Below are positions 16,698 to 27,317 of a stretch of DNA of 64,000 bases, in pieces (position 1 is the stretch's first letter; every line of letters begins with the position of its first letter). The translations under genes and the position numbers were made by a program. This stretch comes from Halalkalirubrum salinum. GTDB lineage: Archaea > Halobacteriota > Halobacteria > Halobacteriales > Haloferacaceae. The stretch is taken from positions 1-64,000 of the forward strand of contig NZ_SRSG01000032.1 of NCBI RefSeq assembly GCF_005543295.1, given 5' to 3'. Under the pieces are notes generated by a model. That model was not told where the DNA came from. It saw only the letters and a program-made list of their open reading frames with translations, and made no database searches.

Positions 16698-17780
16698 TTA
16701 GCGACCGGGGTGGTCGAACAGACTCTCGGCACCATCGGATTGGTCGATCGGACTGTGCATCGCCATCCAGCCAGTATCTGTCTCGTTGAGCTGATCGACC
16801 TCGTACAGCCGGATCCGCTGCTCCTGTTTGGTCATCACGGGCGTGTCGTAGTGTTCGGCGTGATATCCAAACTCGTCGCCGTCGGCCTGTCGCTCGCGCA
16901 CAAACTGCTCGTGCGCACGAAGCCGAGAGCGACCGACCTGCCCCGATAGTTCCTCAACAGACGCGGCCCGATCCACAAAGCCGTCCACAAACGCCGATTC
17001 GAGCTCGTAGCCGATCGAGTCCCGCGCAGCGACCATCGCCGCGATCGTCGTCGTGCCCGTCCCCCAGAAGGGATCCAACACGGTGTCGCCGTAGGCGCTG
17101 TACATGTTGATGAGTCGAGAGGGAATCTCGAAGGGATACGCGCCCGATCGCTCCCTGAGATCCTCGTCGTTGGTCGCCTGTTGCGTCCCGCGGACGTCCG
17201 TCCAGAGGTCCGAAAACCACTCGTTTCGCTCCTCCCAGAAGTACGCCGCGTTGTAGCGCTCGGCCGCACCAGGCTCGAACGATCGCCGCGCAGACCCCTT
17301 CCGAAACACCAGAATGTACTCATGTTCGAGTGTCACGTACGCGTTCGGCGGCACCATCCCCGAGCCCATGAACTTCGTCGCGGCGTTGGTCGGCTTGCGC
17401 CAGACGATCTCCGGGAGTGGCTCGAAGCCCCGCGCACAGAGGCCAGAAACAATGCGCGATCGGTTCGGATACACACGGAAACTCCCGCCGAGGGTTCGCG
17501 TCGCATCGCCGATGTTGATACACGCAATCGCCCCGTCGACAAGTACCCGTTCGAGTTCGGCCCAAACCTGATCGAGCTGGTCGTGCATCCGGTCGAACGC
17601 GTCCAAACCCGCTCCTGCGTCGAGTAACGACCCGATCGCCGGATCGAGGTCGGCGAACAGTTCGTCCCACATCTCGATCATCGGGTACGGCGGCGAGGTG
17701 ACGACAAGTTCGACCGATTCGCGATCGAGCTGCTGCATGTCCCGGGCGTCGCCAACAACGACCCGGTGGTCGGTCTTCAT
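16698..17780 (-). CDS. zim: DNA methyltransferase, N4-cytosine type (probable Zim, CTAG-specific)
   Basis: 360 residues from the ATG at 17780 (MKTDHRVVVGDARDM); an in-frame upstream ATG adds 15 atypical residues. Motif IV is TSPPYPMIEMWD near residue 30 and motif I is DPFWGTGTT near residue 240, the order of beta-class methylases. SPPY indicates cytosine N4. The overall sequence fits the orphan Zim enzymes conserved in haloarchaea that recognise CTAG; that assignment is from memory. No restriction gene is adjacent. Confidence 0.8.
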   Translation of the reverse strand: MKTDHRVVVGDARDMQQLDRESVELVVTSPPYPMIEMWDELFADLDPAIGSLLDAGAGLDAFDRMHDQLDQVWAELERVLVDGAIACINIGDATRTLGGSFRVYPNRSRIVSGLCARGFEPLPEIVWRKPTNAATKFMGSGMVPPNAYVTLEHEYILVFRKGSARRSFEPGAAERYNAAYFWEERNEWFSDLWTDVRGTQQATNDEDLRERSGAYPFEIPSRLINMYSAYGDTVLDPFWGTGTTTIAAMVAARDSIGYELESAFVDGFVDRAASVEELSGQVGRSRLRAHEQFVRERQADGDEFGYHAEHYDTPVMTKQEQRIRLYEVDQLNETDTGWMAMHSPIDQSDGAESLFDHPGR

Positions 17781-17845
17781 CACCGGCACATCAAAGCGGG
17801 AGCAAATAACGGTTGGCGTACGCACCGGGTCAGTTCGGCAGTCTG

Positions 17846-18469
17846 TCAGACCTGTCGTTCACTGATCTCTTCGGCGACCCGATCGCCCGGCCGGCGAAGC
17901 TCACCAGATTCAACCTCGTACACGTAGCCGGATACGGTCACGTCGTCGGGGATTAACGACGATTCTCGAAGATACTCGACCTGGGCAGCACACGCTTCGT
18001 CGATATCATCAGTCATTTTGACCCAATCCATGATATCCGCGTCGCCAATGTTCAACTCCGGCAGGGACGGATCGAGGTCGGCCGCGTCGAGATCGCCCGC
18101 CTGTGCCTGCAGCCCCTCCCGAACCGCATCGTCTGGCGCGCTCATCATTCCGCAGTCGGTGTGGTTGATGATAATGATCTCTTCGGTGTCGAAGAAGTTC
18201 GTGGTCAGCGCGGCCGATCGGATCACGTCGTCAGTGACCTTCCCGCCGGCGTTGCGAAACACTTGCGCGTCACCGAGTTCGATCCCGAGCGCGTCTTCGA
18301 CCGGAATCCGCTCGTCCATGCACGCGATGACGAGCAGTTGCTTGTTCGTCGGAACGCCTTCGCGTCGGCGGCGAGCCCATGTTTGTCGATCGTCGACTGA
18401 CTCGTCTACGTGTTCGTGATGATGGTCGTGTTCGTGATCGGACATCACCGTGTTGTTGGAGACGGCCAT
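17846..18469 (-). CDS. Beta-carbonic anhydrase with His-rich N-terminus
   Basis: About 208 residues from the ATG at 18469, or 200 from the ATG at 18445. CMDERI (C-x-D-x-R) and HTDCG (H-x-x-C) supply the zinc ligands and the Asp/Arg dyad of beta-type carbonic anhydrases, with AQVFRNAGG between them. The start region MSDHEHDHHHEH is unusually histidine-rich and could bind zinc or nickel. It interconverts CO2 and bicarbonate in the cytoplasm. The upstream HTTM gene is on the same strand. Confidence 0.85.
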   Translation of the reverse strand: MAVSNNTVMSDHEHDHHHEHVDESVDDRQTWARRRREGVPTNKQLLVIACMDERIPVEDALGIELGDAQVFRNAGGKVTDDVIRSAALTTNFFDTEEIIIINHTDCGMMSAPDDAVREGLQAQAGDLDAADLDPSLPELNIGDADIMDWVKMTDDIDEACAAQVEYLRESSLIPDDVTVSGYVYEVESGELRRPGDRVAEEISERQV

Positions 18470-18567
18470 GCTGAGGCGTTTCGGAACCACAGGCGGTTGC
18501 CGGCACACCTCGATACCGGCAGCGATCACCGGATCCAACGCAAAAGTCATCCGCTGACAGCTAGTGG

Positions 18568-20151
18568 CTACGCCGAACACTCCATCTTGATCAGTGTGAG
18601 CTGTCTAAGATCCTCCTCATACTCGCCGCCAACCGGACTCTCTTCGTACATGCGGTAGACGACGATCCGCTCGACCGATGGGCCGTGGGTGTCTCTCGCC
18701 TCGCTGCAGGCCCACTCACCGTAGGCGGTTGCGATCGTGCCGTACTCATCGCCGTAGGCGGAATCACGGACGGTTTCGAGGTACTTGCGCTCCCGGAAGC
18801 TGTCGTACTTTTTCGAGGCATCGGGCGGCCGATCGAAATCCGGTTCGCCGCCGTCCAGCGGCTCAGCGGTCGAGCCGTTTGCGAATTCGGCTTCGATCAC
18901 GAACCAGCTGTACGATCGGCTGGGGTTCGGCGCGTACAGTCCCCAGCTCTGTTGGTCAAGATGCGGACTATCGACTTCTGCGGGGACATCAGCCTCCGTC
19001 ACGTCGATCGCGGTGAACGCGACGATCCACACGACTAATAGAAACCCAATCACGGTCAACAGCGATCGACCGTAGGAGACGGCGTAGTCGGCGGCGTTGC
19101 CGTGGCCGCGATCGCGAAACGCCGACAGCGCCCGCCGCTCAATCGGCGGCGCTGAGAGGCGACCGTCATCCAGCCTCCACTCACTGACACGATCGGGAAT
19201 TCGACGAGAAATCACGTCCCAAAAGCCCGAGCCGAGGTACGGAAGCACCGCGACCGTGAGTACGAGCGGGAACAACCCAACCATCATCGAGAGCGCCATC
19301 CCAACGAACGACGAGATGTACGCCAGTGCGGCGATCGTCCGGGGCCAGCCGATCGGGACCAACAAAAACAGGATCGAGCCGCTCAACAGCACGACCCAGC
19401 CGTATGTCAGCGCCGTCAGCAGTGTCGGATACTGGGCGATGACGTTGCCGAGGTAGATCGTCATGACGTCGTTTGCCATCGCGATACCCAGCGCCTCGCC
19501 GGCGAACCAGGTACTCCCCTCGTGTTTGAGGATCGCGTTGGCGGAGAATACCGCAAGCGGCTGGAGCAACAGCGCGGCCGTCCCGAAACTCGTGACCGTA
19601 CGACGCGCGTGGCCACGTCTAAGCGCGTCGATCGACCATCGCTCGCCGAGCGGGTTCGCGAGTGCAACCAACAGCAGCACGCGAAAGAGCCGATCGCCGC
19701 CGTTCAACAACACAGGGTTTCGTGCGTGTAGCGAAATCAGCAACAAAAGCGAAATAAATCCAACTGTTCGGGTCCGATACCCCACGATGAATGCGATCGC
19801 AAAGAGCCCGGCAATGACGAACAGAAGTTGTTGAAGCCACAGGTCCCCAGACAGCGCGTGGAGTGAGAGCCCCGTGTACTGGCTGTACGTCGTTTCGTAG
19901 GTAGCGATTGGGTACACGCCAGTGTCGGTGTAATACAGCTCCATGTTCCCCGCACGATGAAGCAGATCGACGAGAATGGTACAGCCGAGCGCGATACGCA
20001 CCGCCGCAAGCGCCCGCGTATCGACGCTAAAGCGTCGCTGGACTGCTTGAGCAATGGCGGTGACATACCCACGGACCGACCTATTATCACGGTCTGTCTC
20101 GGCAGGAGTCTCGGTCGCACGATCGGAGTCAACAGGTGGCTTCGACGTCAT
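18568..20151 (-). CDS. HTTM-domain membrane protein
   Basis: 527 residues. The first two thirds have about ten TM segments in the HTTM (vitamin K-dependent carboxylase-like) arrangement: RIALGCTILVDLLHRA, LYYTDTGVYP, HARNPVLLNGGDRLFRVLLL. The C-terminal third is an extracellular domain (WGLYAPNPSRSYSWFVIEAEF...). HTTM proteins are common in haloarchaea and their activity is unproven. The frame is intact and starts at the ATG at 20151 near a purine-rich region. Confidence 0.85.
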   Translation of the reverse strand: MTSKPPVDSDRATETPAETDRDNRSVRGYVTAIAQAVQRRFSVDTRALAAVRIALGCTILVDLLHRAGNMELYYTDTGVYPIATYETTYSQYTGLSLHALSGDLWLQQLLFVIAGLFAIAFIVGYRTRTVGFISLLLLISLHARNPVLLNGGDRLFRVLLLVALANPLGERWSIDALRRGHARRTVTSFGTAALLLQPLAVFSANAILKHEGSTWFAGEALGIAMANDVMTIYLGNVIAQYPTLLTALTYGWVVLLSGSILFLLVPIGWPRTIAALAYISSFVGMALSMMVGLFPLVLTVAVLPYLGSGFWDVISRRIPDRVSEWRLDDGRLSAPPIERRALSAFRDRGHGNAADYAVSYGRSLLTVIGFLLVVWIVAFTAIDVTEADVPAEVDSPHLDQQSWGLYAPNPSRSYSWFVIEAEFANGSTAEPLDGGEPDFDRPPDASKKYDSFRERKYLETVRDSAYGDEYGTIATAYGEWACSEARDTHGPSVERIVVYRMYEESPVGGEYEEDLRQLTLIKMECSA

Positions 20152-20320
20152 GGGAGGGGGCCAGTGCGCAGGGCCGGGCGGGTCGATCGTCGCGCGTGGT
20201 ACCGATTCGATCGCCGTCTCTGGCGGCCCTCGCTGAAGTACTCGTAGGTAGATTCATCGATCGGTGTATATCTTCTGGTCGGTCGCCGCAATGGTCGGTG
20301 ACACAACCTATCGATTGCCA

Positions 20321-20827
20321 CTAGTACCGAGCAACCGCGTCGACGATCCCGATCGTCTGGCCGATCCCAACGATCGCCAACCCGATCGGCATGGCCACCC
20401 CAGCAACACCAAGCAGGCCGATCGTATAGGAGAGTGCCCCGACGATCGACCCGATCGCACCGAGAACGTACGGCCACGCATTCGCGTCCATCGCCAGGGC
20501 GGTGTAGCCGTAGCCGATCGCCGGCAAAAGCATCCAGCCGTACAGCGCAACCGCGAGCAACGCCGCCCCGCCTGCCGACCACAGGCCCACGACGCCCGCG
20601 GCAGTGACAACGAAGCCGGCAGTCACAACCAGCCACCACGCCTGAAGTACGCCGGTGCGCATCTCCGCACGGCCGGTAATCGAAAAGAGCGCGAGCAGCG
20701 CCGCCATGATCGCGTGGCCGATGAGTGCGGTTCGATTACTGATTACGCCGAAATGGAAGGCGATCGCAAATCCCCACGCCGCCGGAACCAACCCCGCCGG
20801 AGCGTACTCTCTGAATCGTCTGAACAT
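20321..20827 (-). CDS. Small integral membrane protein
   Basis: 168 residues with five to six TM segments (GLVPAAWGFAIAFHFGV, AAGVVGLWSAGGAALLAVAL). No catalytic motif is visible and the family is not recognised. It is on the same strand as the DUF2062 gene, 25 bp downstream of it, so likely co-transcribed. Confidence 0.6.
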   Translation of the reverse strand: MFRRFREYAPAGLVPAAWGFAIAFHFGVISNRTALIGHAIMAALLALFSITGRAEMRTGVLQAWWLVVTAGFVVTAAGVVGLWSAGGAALLAVALYGWMLLPAIGYGYTALAMDANAWPYVLGAIGSIVGALSYTIGLLGVAGVAMPIGLAIVGIGQTIGIVDAVARY

Positions 20828-20852
20828 ACCGACTGTTTCTCACGACAGCCAA

Positions 20853-21338
20853 TCAGTTTCCCGCCTCGGCGTGCTCGGCGTTCGATTGCCCGCCGTTGCG
20901 GGCGCGGTAGCCGATCGTTAGCTTTCGAACAAGTAGGTAGCTGACAATGGAGAGAACCGTCGCGATAATGAGGTTCCCGATGAGTATCCGCCGAACGATG
21001 TTGACCGCCGCGTCGAGCAACACGATGTTGAACGGTTCGACGGTTCGCGGCGAAAAGAAAAACCCGCTTATTTGATAGCTCGCCGCGTGGACAAACGGCT
21101 TCGTTGCGGGGTTGAGGACGATCGCCGCGGCGATGAGCGCGAGCTTGTTGACCCAACTGAAAAAGTACGCGAGGACGACGAACACCCCGTACCCGAGTCC
21201 AAGCGTCGGCAGGGTCGTGATGAATATCCCGATCGCGAAGCTGAGTCCGATCTCGTGAGGCGTGTGTGACTCGTTGAACGCCGCCTCGAGTGCCGATCGG
21301 ACCCGCGCGCGATACGCCGCAAGCCGCCCTTTGAGCAT
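20853..21338 (-). CDS. DUF2062 membrane protein
   Basis: 161 residues. The DUF2062 signature is clear: HTPHEIGLSFAIGIFITTLPTLGLGYGVFVVLAYFF, then LNPATKPFVHAASYQISG, and two more TM segments with a basic C-terminus. DUF2062 domains accompany glycosyltransferases and membrane biogenesis in bacteria; the role here is unknown. It heads a two-gene unit with the small membrane protein downstream. Confidence 0.85.
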   Translation of the reverse strand: MLKGRLAAYRARVRSALEAAFNESHTPHEIGLSFAIGIFITTLPTLGLGYGVFVVLAYFFSWVNKLALIAAAIVLNPATKPFVHAASYQISGFFFSPRTVEPFNIVLLDAAVNIVRRILIGNLIIATVLSIVSYLLVRKLTIGYRARNGGQSNAEHAEAGN

Positions 21339-21401
21339 CTACTGTCCTGCTACGTGTACGAGGGCAAATAGTTGCCGGACACAGCCCACGCATAGTCGAG
21401 A

Positions 21402-21980
21402 TTATCGAGTGAATTCGGTGACGAGCGACGACAGCGCCGGATTCGGATCATCGAGCGCCGCCATTGCTTCGGCCGCCCGATCGGATAGCTCCGCAACCCG
21501 CTCTTCGGCGGCCTGATACGCCGGGTCAGACTCGATACCAACCACTGCTGCTTCCGACCGCAGCGTCCGGAGCTTCGCAGAAAGCGCGAAATACTCTCTG
21601 ACCGCACAGTCAAACGAACGCAGCGCGAGGAGCTGGTCGACGGTTCGGGTGGCAGTTTCGCGATCGATCGGCTTGCACACGTAGGTGTCGAGCGGCATCG
21701 AGAGAATATCGACTGAGGGGACGTCAGCGCTGACCATTCCAACGGGACACGACGACTCCGCGCGGATCGACCGGAGTATCTCCTCACCAGATGCTTCCGG
21801 AAGCTGTCGATCGAGCAAGGCTGCCTGGACCGTGTCATCGAAGCAGTCTATCGCCTCCGTCCCATCCGCAGCGAGTCGGAGATCAATGCGATCGCCTAGC
21901 CAGAGGCCATACAACTCGCGGAGTCCCGGCTCATCCTCCGCGATCAATAGCGGGCCGCCGCTGAGCGTGTCAGTTGACAT
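21402..21980 (-). CDS. Response regulator with HalX domain
   Basis: 192 residues from the ATG at 21980. Receiver domain: acidic pair AEDEPG, phospho-acceptor Asp in AALLDRQLP (about residue 50) and conserved lysine in YVCKPIDRETA. The C-terminal 70 residues form the HalX domain (FDCAVREYFALSAKLRTLRSE...). In haloarchaea these are sensor-linked cytoplasmic switches with no DNA-binding domain. No histidine kinase is adjacent, so the partner is encoded elsewhere. Confidence 0.85.
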   Translation of the reverse strand: MSTDTLSGGPLLIAEDEPGLRELYGLWLGDRIDLRLAADGTEAIDCFDDTVQAALLDRQLPEASGEEILRSIRAESSCPVGMVSADVPSVDILSMPLDTYVCKPIDRETATRTVDQLLALRSFDCAVREYFALSAKLRTLRSEAAVVGIESDPAYQAAEERVAELSDRAAEAMAALDDPNPALSSLVTEFTR

Positions 21981-22096
21981 GATGGGCGTAGAGCACGTCT
22001 CGAATACACGATTGTCCCGAGGGGATATGTATTTTGCCGGCGATCTATGACTGCCGAGATTGCGATCGTCGCCTGATCGCATATATGTACTCGAAC

Positions 22097-23611
22097 CTAT
22101 AAGTCATATAGTTCGTCGTACTTTTCGGTCACGTACTGGAGGAAATACGAGGCCGAGAAGTCCTCACCGGTCGCTTGGACGACGAGGTCATTCGTTTTGT
22201 ACCGCTGTCCGTGTTGGTGAACGTTTTCGCGGAGCCACCCGGTGAGATCGTCGAACTCGCCGGCTCGAATGCGATCGTCGAGTGACCCAACATCGTCCTC
22301 GGCGGCTGCAAAGAGCTGGGCGGCCATCACGCTGCCGAGCGAGTACGTCGGGAAGTACCCAAAGCTGCCGTGGCTCCAGTGGATGTCCTGCAGACAGCCG
22401 ACTGAGTCGGTTTCAGGACGAATGCCGAGGTACTCCTCGTAGAGATCGTTCCAGCGATCGGGCACGTCCGCAACGTCGAGTTCGCCCGAGATGAGTTCGC
22501 GTTCGATCTCGAAGCGGACGATAATGTGCATGTGGTAGGTCAACTCGTCGGCCTCGACGCGGATGAAGTTGTCCTCGTACACCTGGTTGGCCGCCTCGTA
22601 GGCCTCCTGGGCGGTGAGATCGTCGATGCCGTCGAAGTGGTCTTTGACTGTCGGGAGGACGTGCTCCCAGAACGGCTTCGATCGGCCGACGTGGTTCTCC
22701 CAGAGCCGCGACTGTGATTCGTGCACCGAGAGGTCCCGTGAGGTGCCGAGCGGCGTCCCAAAGTCGTCCTTCGAGAGCCCGAGATTGTACCACGCGTGGC
22801 CGAACTCGTGGATCGTCGCGGTCAGCGCCCCGAGCGGATCAGACTCGTCGAACCGGGTTGTCACGCGCGCGTCGAACTGGTTACCCGACGTGAACGGGTG
22901 CGAAGAGGTGTCGAGACGGCCGTGATCCCAGTCGTATCCGAGTGTCGAAAGCACGTCCCGCGAGAGTGCCTCCTGGGTTTCTTCGGGGAACCTGCCCGAA
23001 AACGCGTTTGTTGCCAGCGACGCGTCGGACGCGCGGATATCCTCGATGAGTGGGACGAGCGTCTCACGCAACTCTGTGAGGATGTCCTCAGCCTGATCGA
23101 GCGGCAACCACGGCTCGTAGTCCGCGAACAACACGGCGTAGGGATCGGCGTCGGGATCGATGTGCTCGGCGTACTCGCGTTTGAGCTCAACCAGCGTTTC
23201 GAGGTACGGCGCGAACGTCTCGAAGTCGTCGTCGGCCTTCGCAGACTCCCACGCGTTCAGCGCCTCGCTCGTCGTTTCGGAGATCTCCGCGACGAGCGCT
23301 GTCGGGACCCGCTCGGCTCGCTCATACCTGCGGCGGACCTCTCGGACAACTGCCGCCTGATCATCGGTGAGATCCGCATCGTCGAGTTCGTCGAGGAGAT
23401 CGCCAACCTCGCCGTCGACGAGCAGTTCGTGCGACAGTGACGACAGCGTCGAAAGCTGCTTGGATCGGGCGGGCGTGCCGCCTGCGGGCATCATCACCTG
23501 TTGATCCCACGAGAGCACCCCCGAGGCGCTCTCGACAGCGGTGATTTGTTCAACCTCCGAGACGAGCTGCTCGTAGGCGTCTGGCGTTTTTTTGGGGGAC
23601 TGTGTCGACAT
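22097..23611 (-). CDS. Carboxypeptidase Taq-like metallopeptidase (M32)
   Basis: 504 residues from the ATG at 23611 (MSTQSPKKTPDAYEQL). M32 signatures: zinc site HEFGHAWYN (HExxH), the third ligand in ESQSRLWEN, DIHWSHGSFGYFPTYSLGS near the C-terminus and HPF earlier. It removes C-terminal residues from peptides in the cytoplasm. Length matches the family. It neighbours an M20 peptidase, so a peptide-recycling role is plausible. An extension to 23716 would be non-homologous. Confidence 0.92.
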   Translation of the reverse strand: MSTQSPKKTPDAYEQLVSEVEQITAVESASGVLSWDQQVMMPAGGTPARSKQLSTLSSLSHELLVDGEVGDLLDELDDADLTDDQAAVVREVRRRYERAERVPTALVAEISETTSEALNAWESAKADDDFETFAPYLETLVELKREYAEHIDPDADPYAVLFADYEPWLPLDQAEDILTELRETLVPLIEDIRASDASLATNAFSGRFPEETQEALSRDVLSTLGYDWDHGRLDTSSHPFTSGNQFDARVTTRFDESDPLGALTATIHEFGHAWYNLGLSKDDFGTPLGTSRDLSVHESQSRLWENHVGRSKPFWEHVLPTVKDHFDGIDDLTAQEAYEAANQVYEDNFIRVEADELTYHMHIIVRFEIERELISGELDVADVPDRWNDLYEEYLGIRPETDSVGCLQDIHWSHGSFGYFPTYSLGSVMAAQLFAAAEDDVGSLDDRIRAGEFDDLTGWLRENVHQHGQRYKTNDLVVQATGEDFSASYFLQYVTEKYDELYDL

Positions 23612-23725
23612 TATCCACATATGTGGGTTCGATCGGTATGAATCCGACGTATCCGGACGGCTGGGCGGGTGATCGTAGTGCAGTCCAACGGCGCAGCCGA
23701 TCGCTGCTCGACACAAGCGGACCGA

Positions 23726-24811
23726 TCAAAACCGTTCGGCGGCCGTCCGGTAGATCCGCTCACAGCGATCGAGAACGTCGATCGCCGCGCTCTCGGTTTT
23801 CGTGTGCGCCTCGCCGGGTTCAGAGGCCCCACAGACGACACAGGAGACGCCAGCCTGCACGAGCCAGCCTGCGTCGGTCGCGTGTGGCTTCGTGACGTGC
23901 TCAGGAGACCTGTCTTGGACGTCAACCGCTGCGTTCAACACAAGTTGGGCAAATTCTTTGTCGTCACAGGCCATCGGCGGCAGATCCTGCTCGACGACAT
24001 GCTCGACGCCGTCGATCGCCGCTGCCCGTGTGAGATCGGCGTACCCGCCAGGAACGGTTCGCTCGTCGATTGTCACCGTACACTCGTCAGGAACGACGTT
24101 CCAGGCGGTCCCGCCGTCGATCTTGGTGACGACGACACTGCCCTCGACCTGTGTACCGAATACCTCAGCGGTCGGCACACTGAGATCGCGAACGATGTCG
24201 ACCGCATCGCAGGCCCGGTAGATCGCGTTCGTGCCTGCTTCGGGTTCGCTCGCGTGGGCAGCCGAGCCACGGGCGACGAGCGTGGAGGCACGCCGACCGC
24301 GGTGGGCGACAACCACGTCCGTCACGCCGAGTTTCGAGTAGTTCGTCGACCCTTCGGCGACGATCGCACAGTCGGGGGCGAAGCCCGCCTCGATCGCCGC
24401 GCGCGCACCAGTCCCGCCGATCTCTTCGCCGACAAAGCTGGCAAAGACCAACTCAACGTCAGGTGCAATCGCAGCGTCTCGAAACGCCAGCATCGACGCT
24501 GCCACCGCCCCCTTCATGTCGGCGGAGCCGCGGCCGTAGATCCGTCCGTCGCGGGTCTCAACGACGTACCTCTCGCCGTCGAGTTGTTCGGGCGCGGGCG
24601 GGACCACGTCGTGGTGGCCAACGAGCGCGAGCGATCGCTGTGGCTCTCCCGTACCGCTCCGACGCGCGATCACGTTGCCTGTCTCGTCGCGGGCCACAGC
24701 CGCGTTGGTTTCCGAGCGGAGCCACGACTCGATGCGATCGCCAGCGGCAGTCTCGTCCTCGTGACTCGGGATCGAAACCAGCTCGACAGTGAGTTCGGCG
24801 AGTTCGTTCAC
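23726..24811 (-). CDS. M20-family metallopeptidase (DapE/ArgE-like)
   Basis: 361 residues from a GTG at 24811 (MNELAELTVELVSIPSHEDET). Zinc ligands: HHDVVP, D in GSADMKG, EE in FVGEEIGG, and the C-terminal His in KPHATDAGW. The central dimerisation domain (RGSAAHASEP) is present. The family removes acyl groups or dipeptides from amino acids. Substrate specificity cannot be read. Other starts upstream give non-conserved N-termini. Confidence 0.85.
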   Translation of the reverse strand: MNELAELTVELVSIPSHEDETAAGDRIESWLRSETNAAVARDETGNVIARRSGTGEPQRSLALVGHHDVVPPAPEQLDGERYVVETRDGRIYGRGSADMKGAVAASMLAFRDAAIAPDVELVFASFVGEEIGGTGARAAIEAGFAPDCAIVAEGSTNYSKLGVTDVVVAHRGRRASTLVARGSAAHASEPEAGTNAIYRACDAVDIVRDLSVPTAEVFGTQVEGSVVVTKIDGGTAWNVVPDECTVTIDERTVPGGYADLTRAAAIDGVEHVVEQDLPPMACDDKEFAQLVLNAAVDVQDRSPEHVTKPHATDAGWLVQAGVSCVVCGASEPGEAHTKTESAAIDVLDRCERIYRTAAERF

Positions 24812-24965
24812 AGCCGTAGCTCGTCGCTGTGAGGCAAAACGGTTGTGCCGGCAGCCGAAAGAAGCGATACGCCATCGCGGTGGCCGCGATCGGGACGTGC
24901 GGTCGAACGGAGCAACAAGTGCCGCGCGATAAGGATGAAAACCGGTCAAAGCATAGGGATTCGAG

Positions 24966-27143
<2,178 letters not shown>

Positions 27144-27317
27144 TCGCTCCGCTGTTCCACCCGTTAGCGACTCAAGCGGGTCAGTTCCCCAGACAGAAAT
27201 CGTAGGATACCGCTTGTCGTCACGGTGACGTTTGACGCCAAAATCGGTCGATCGACGTTGCGTCCGGGATCGATCGCAGGTGGACATCCTTATTCGTTCG
27301 CCGACATTAGGACAGAT

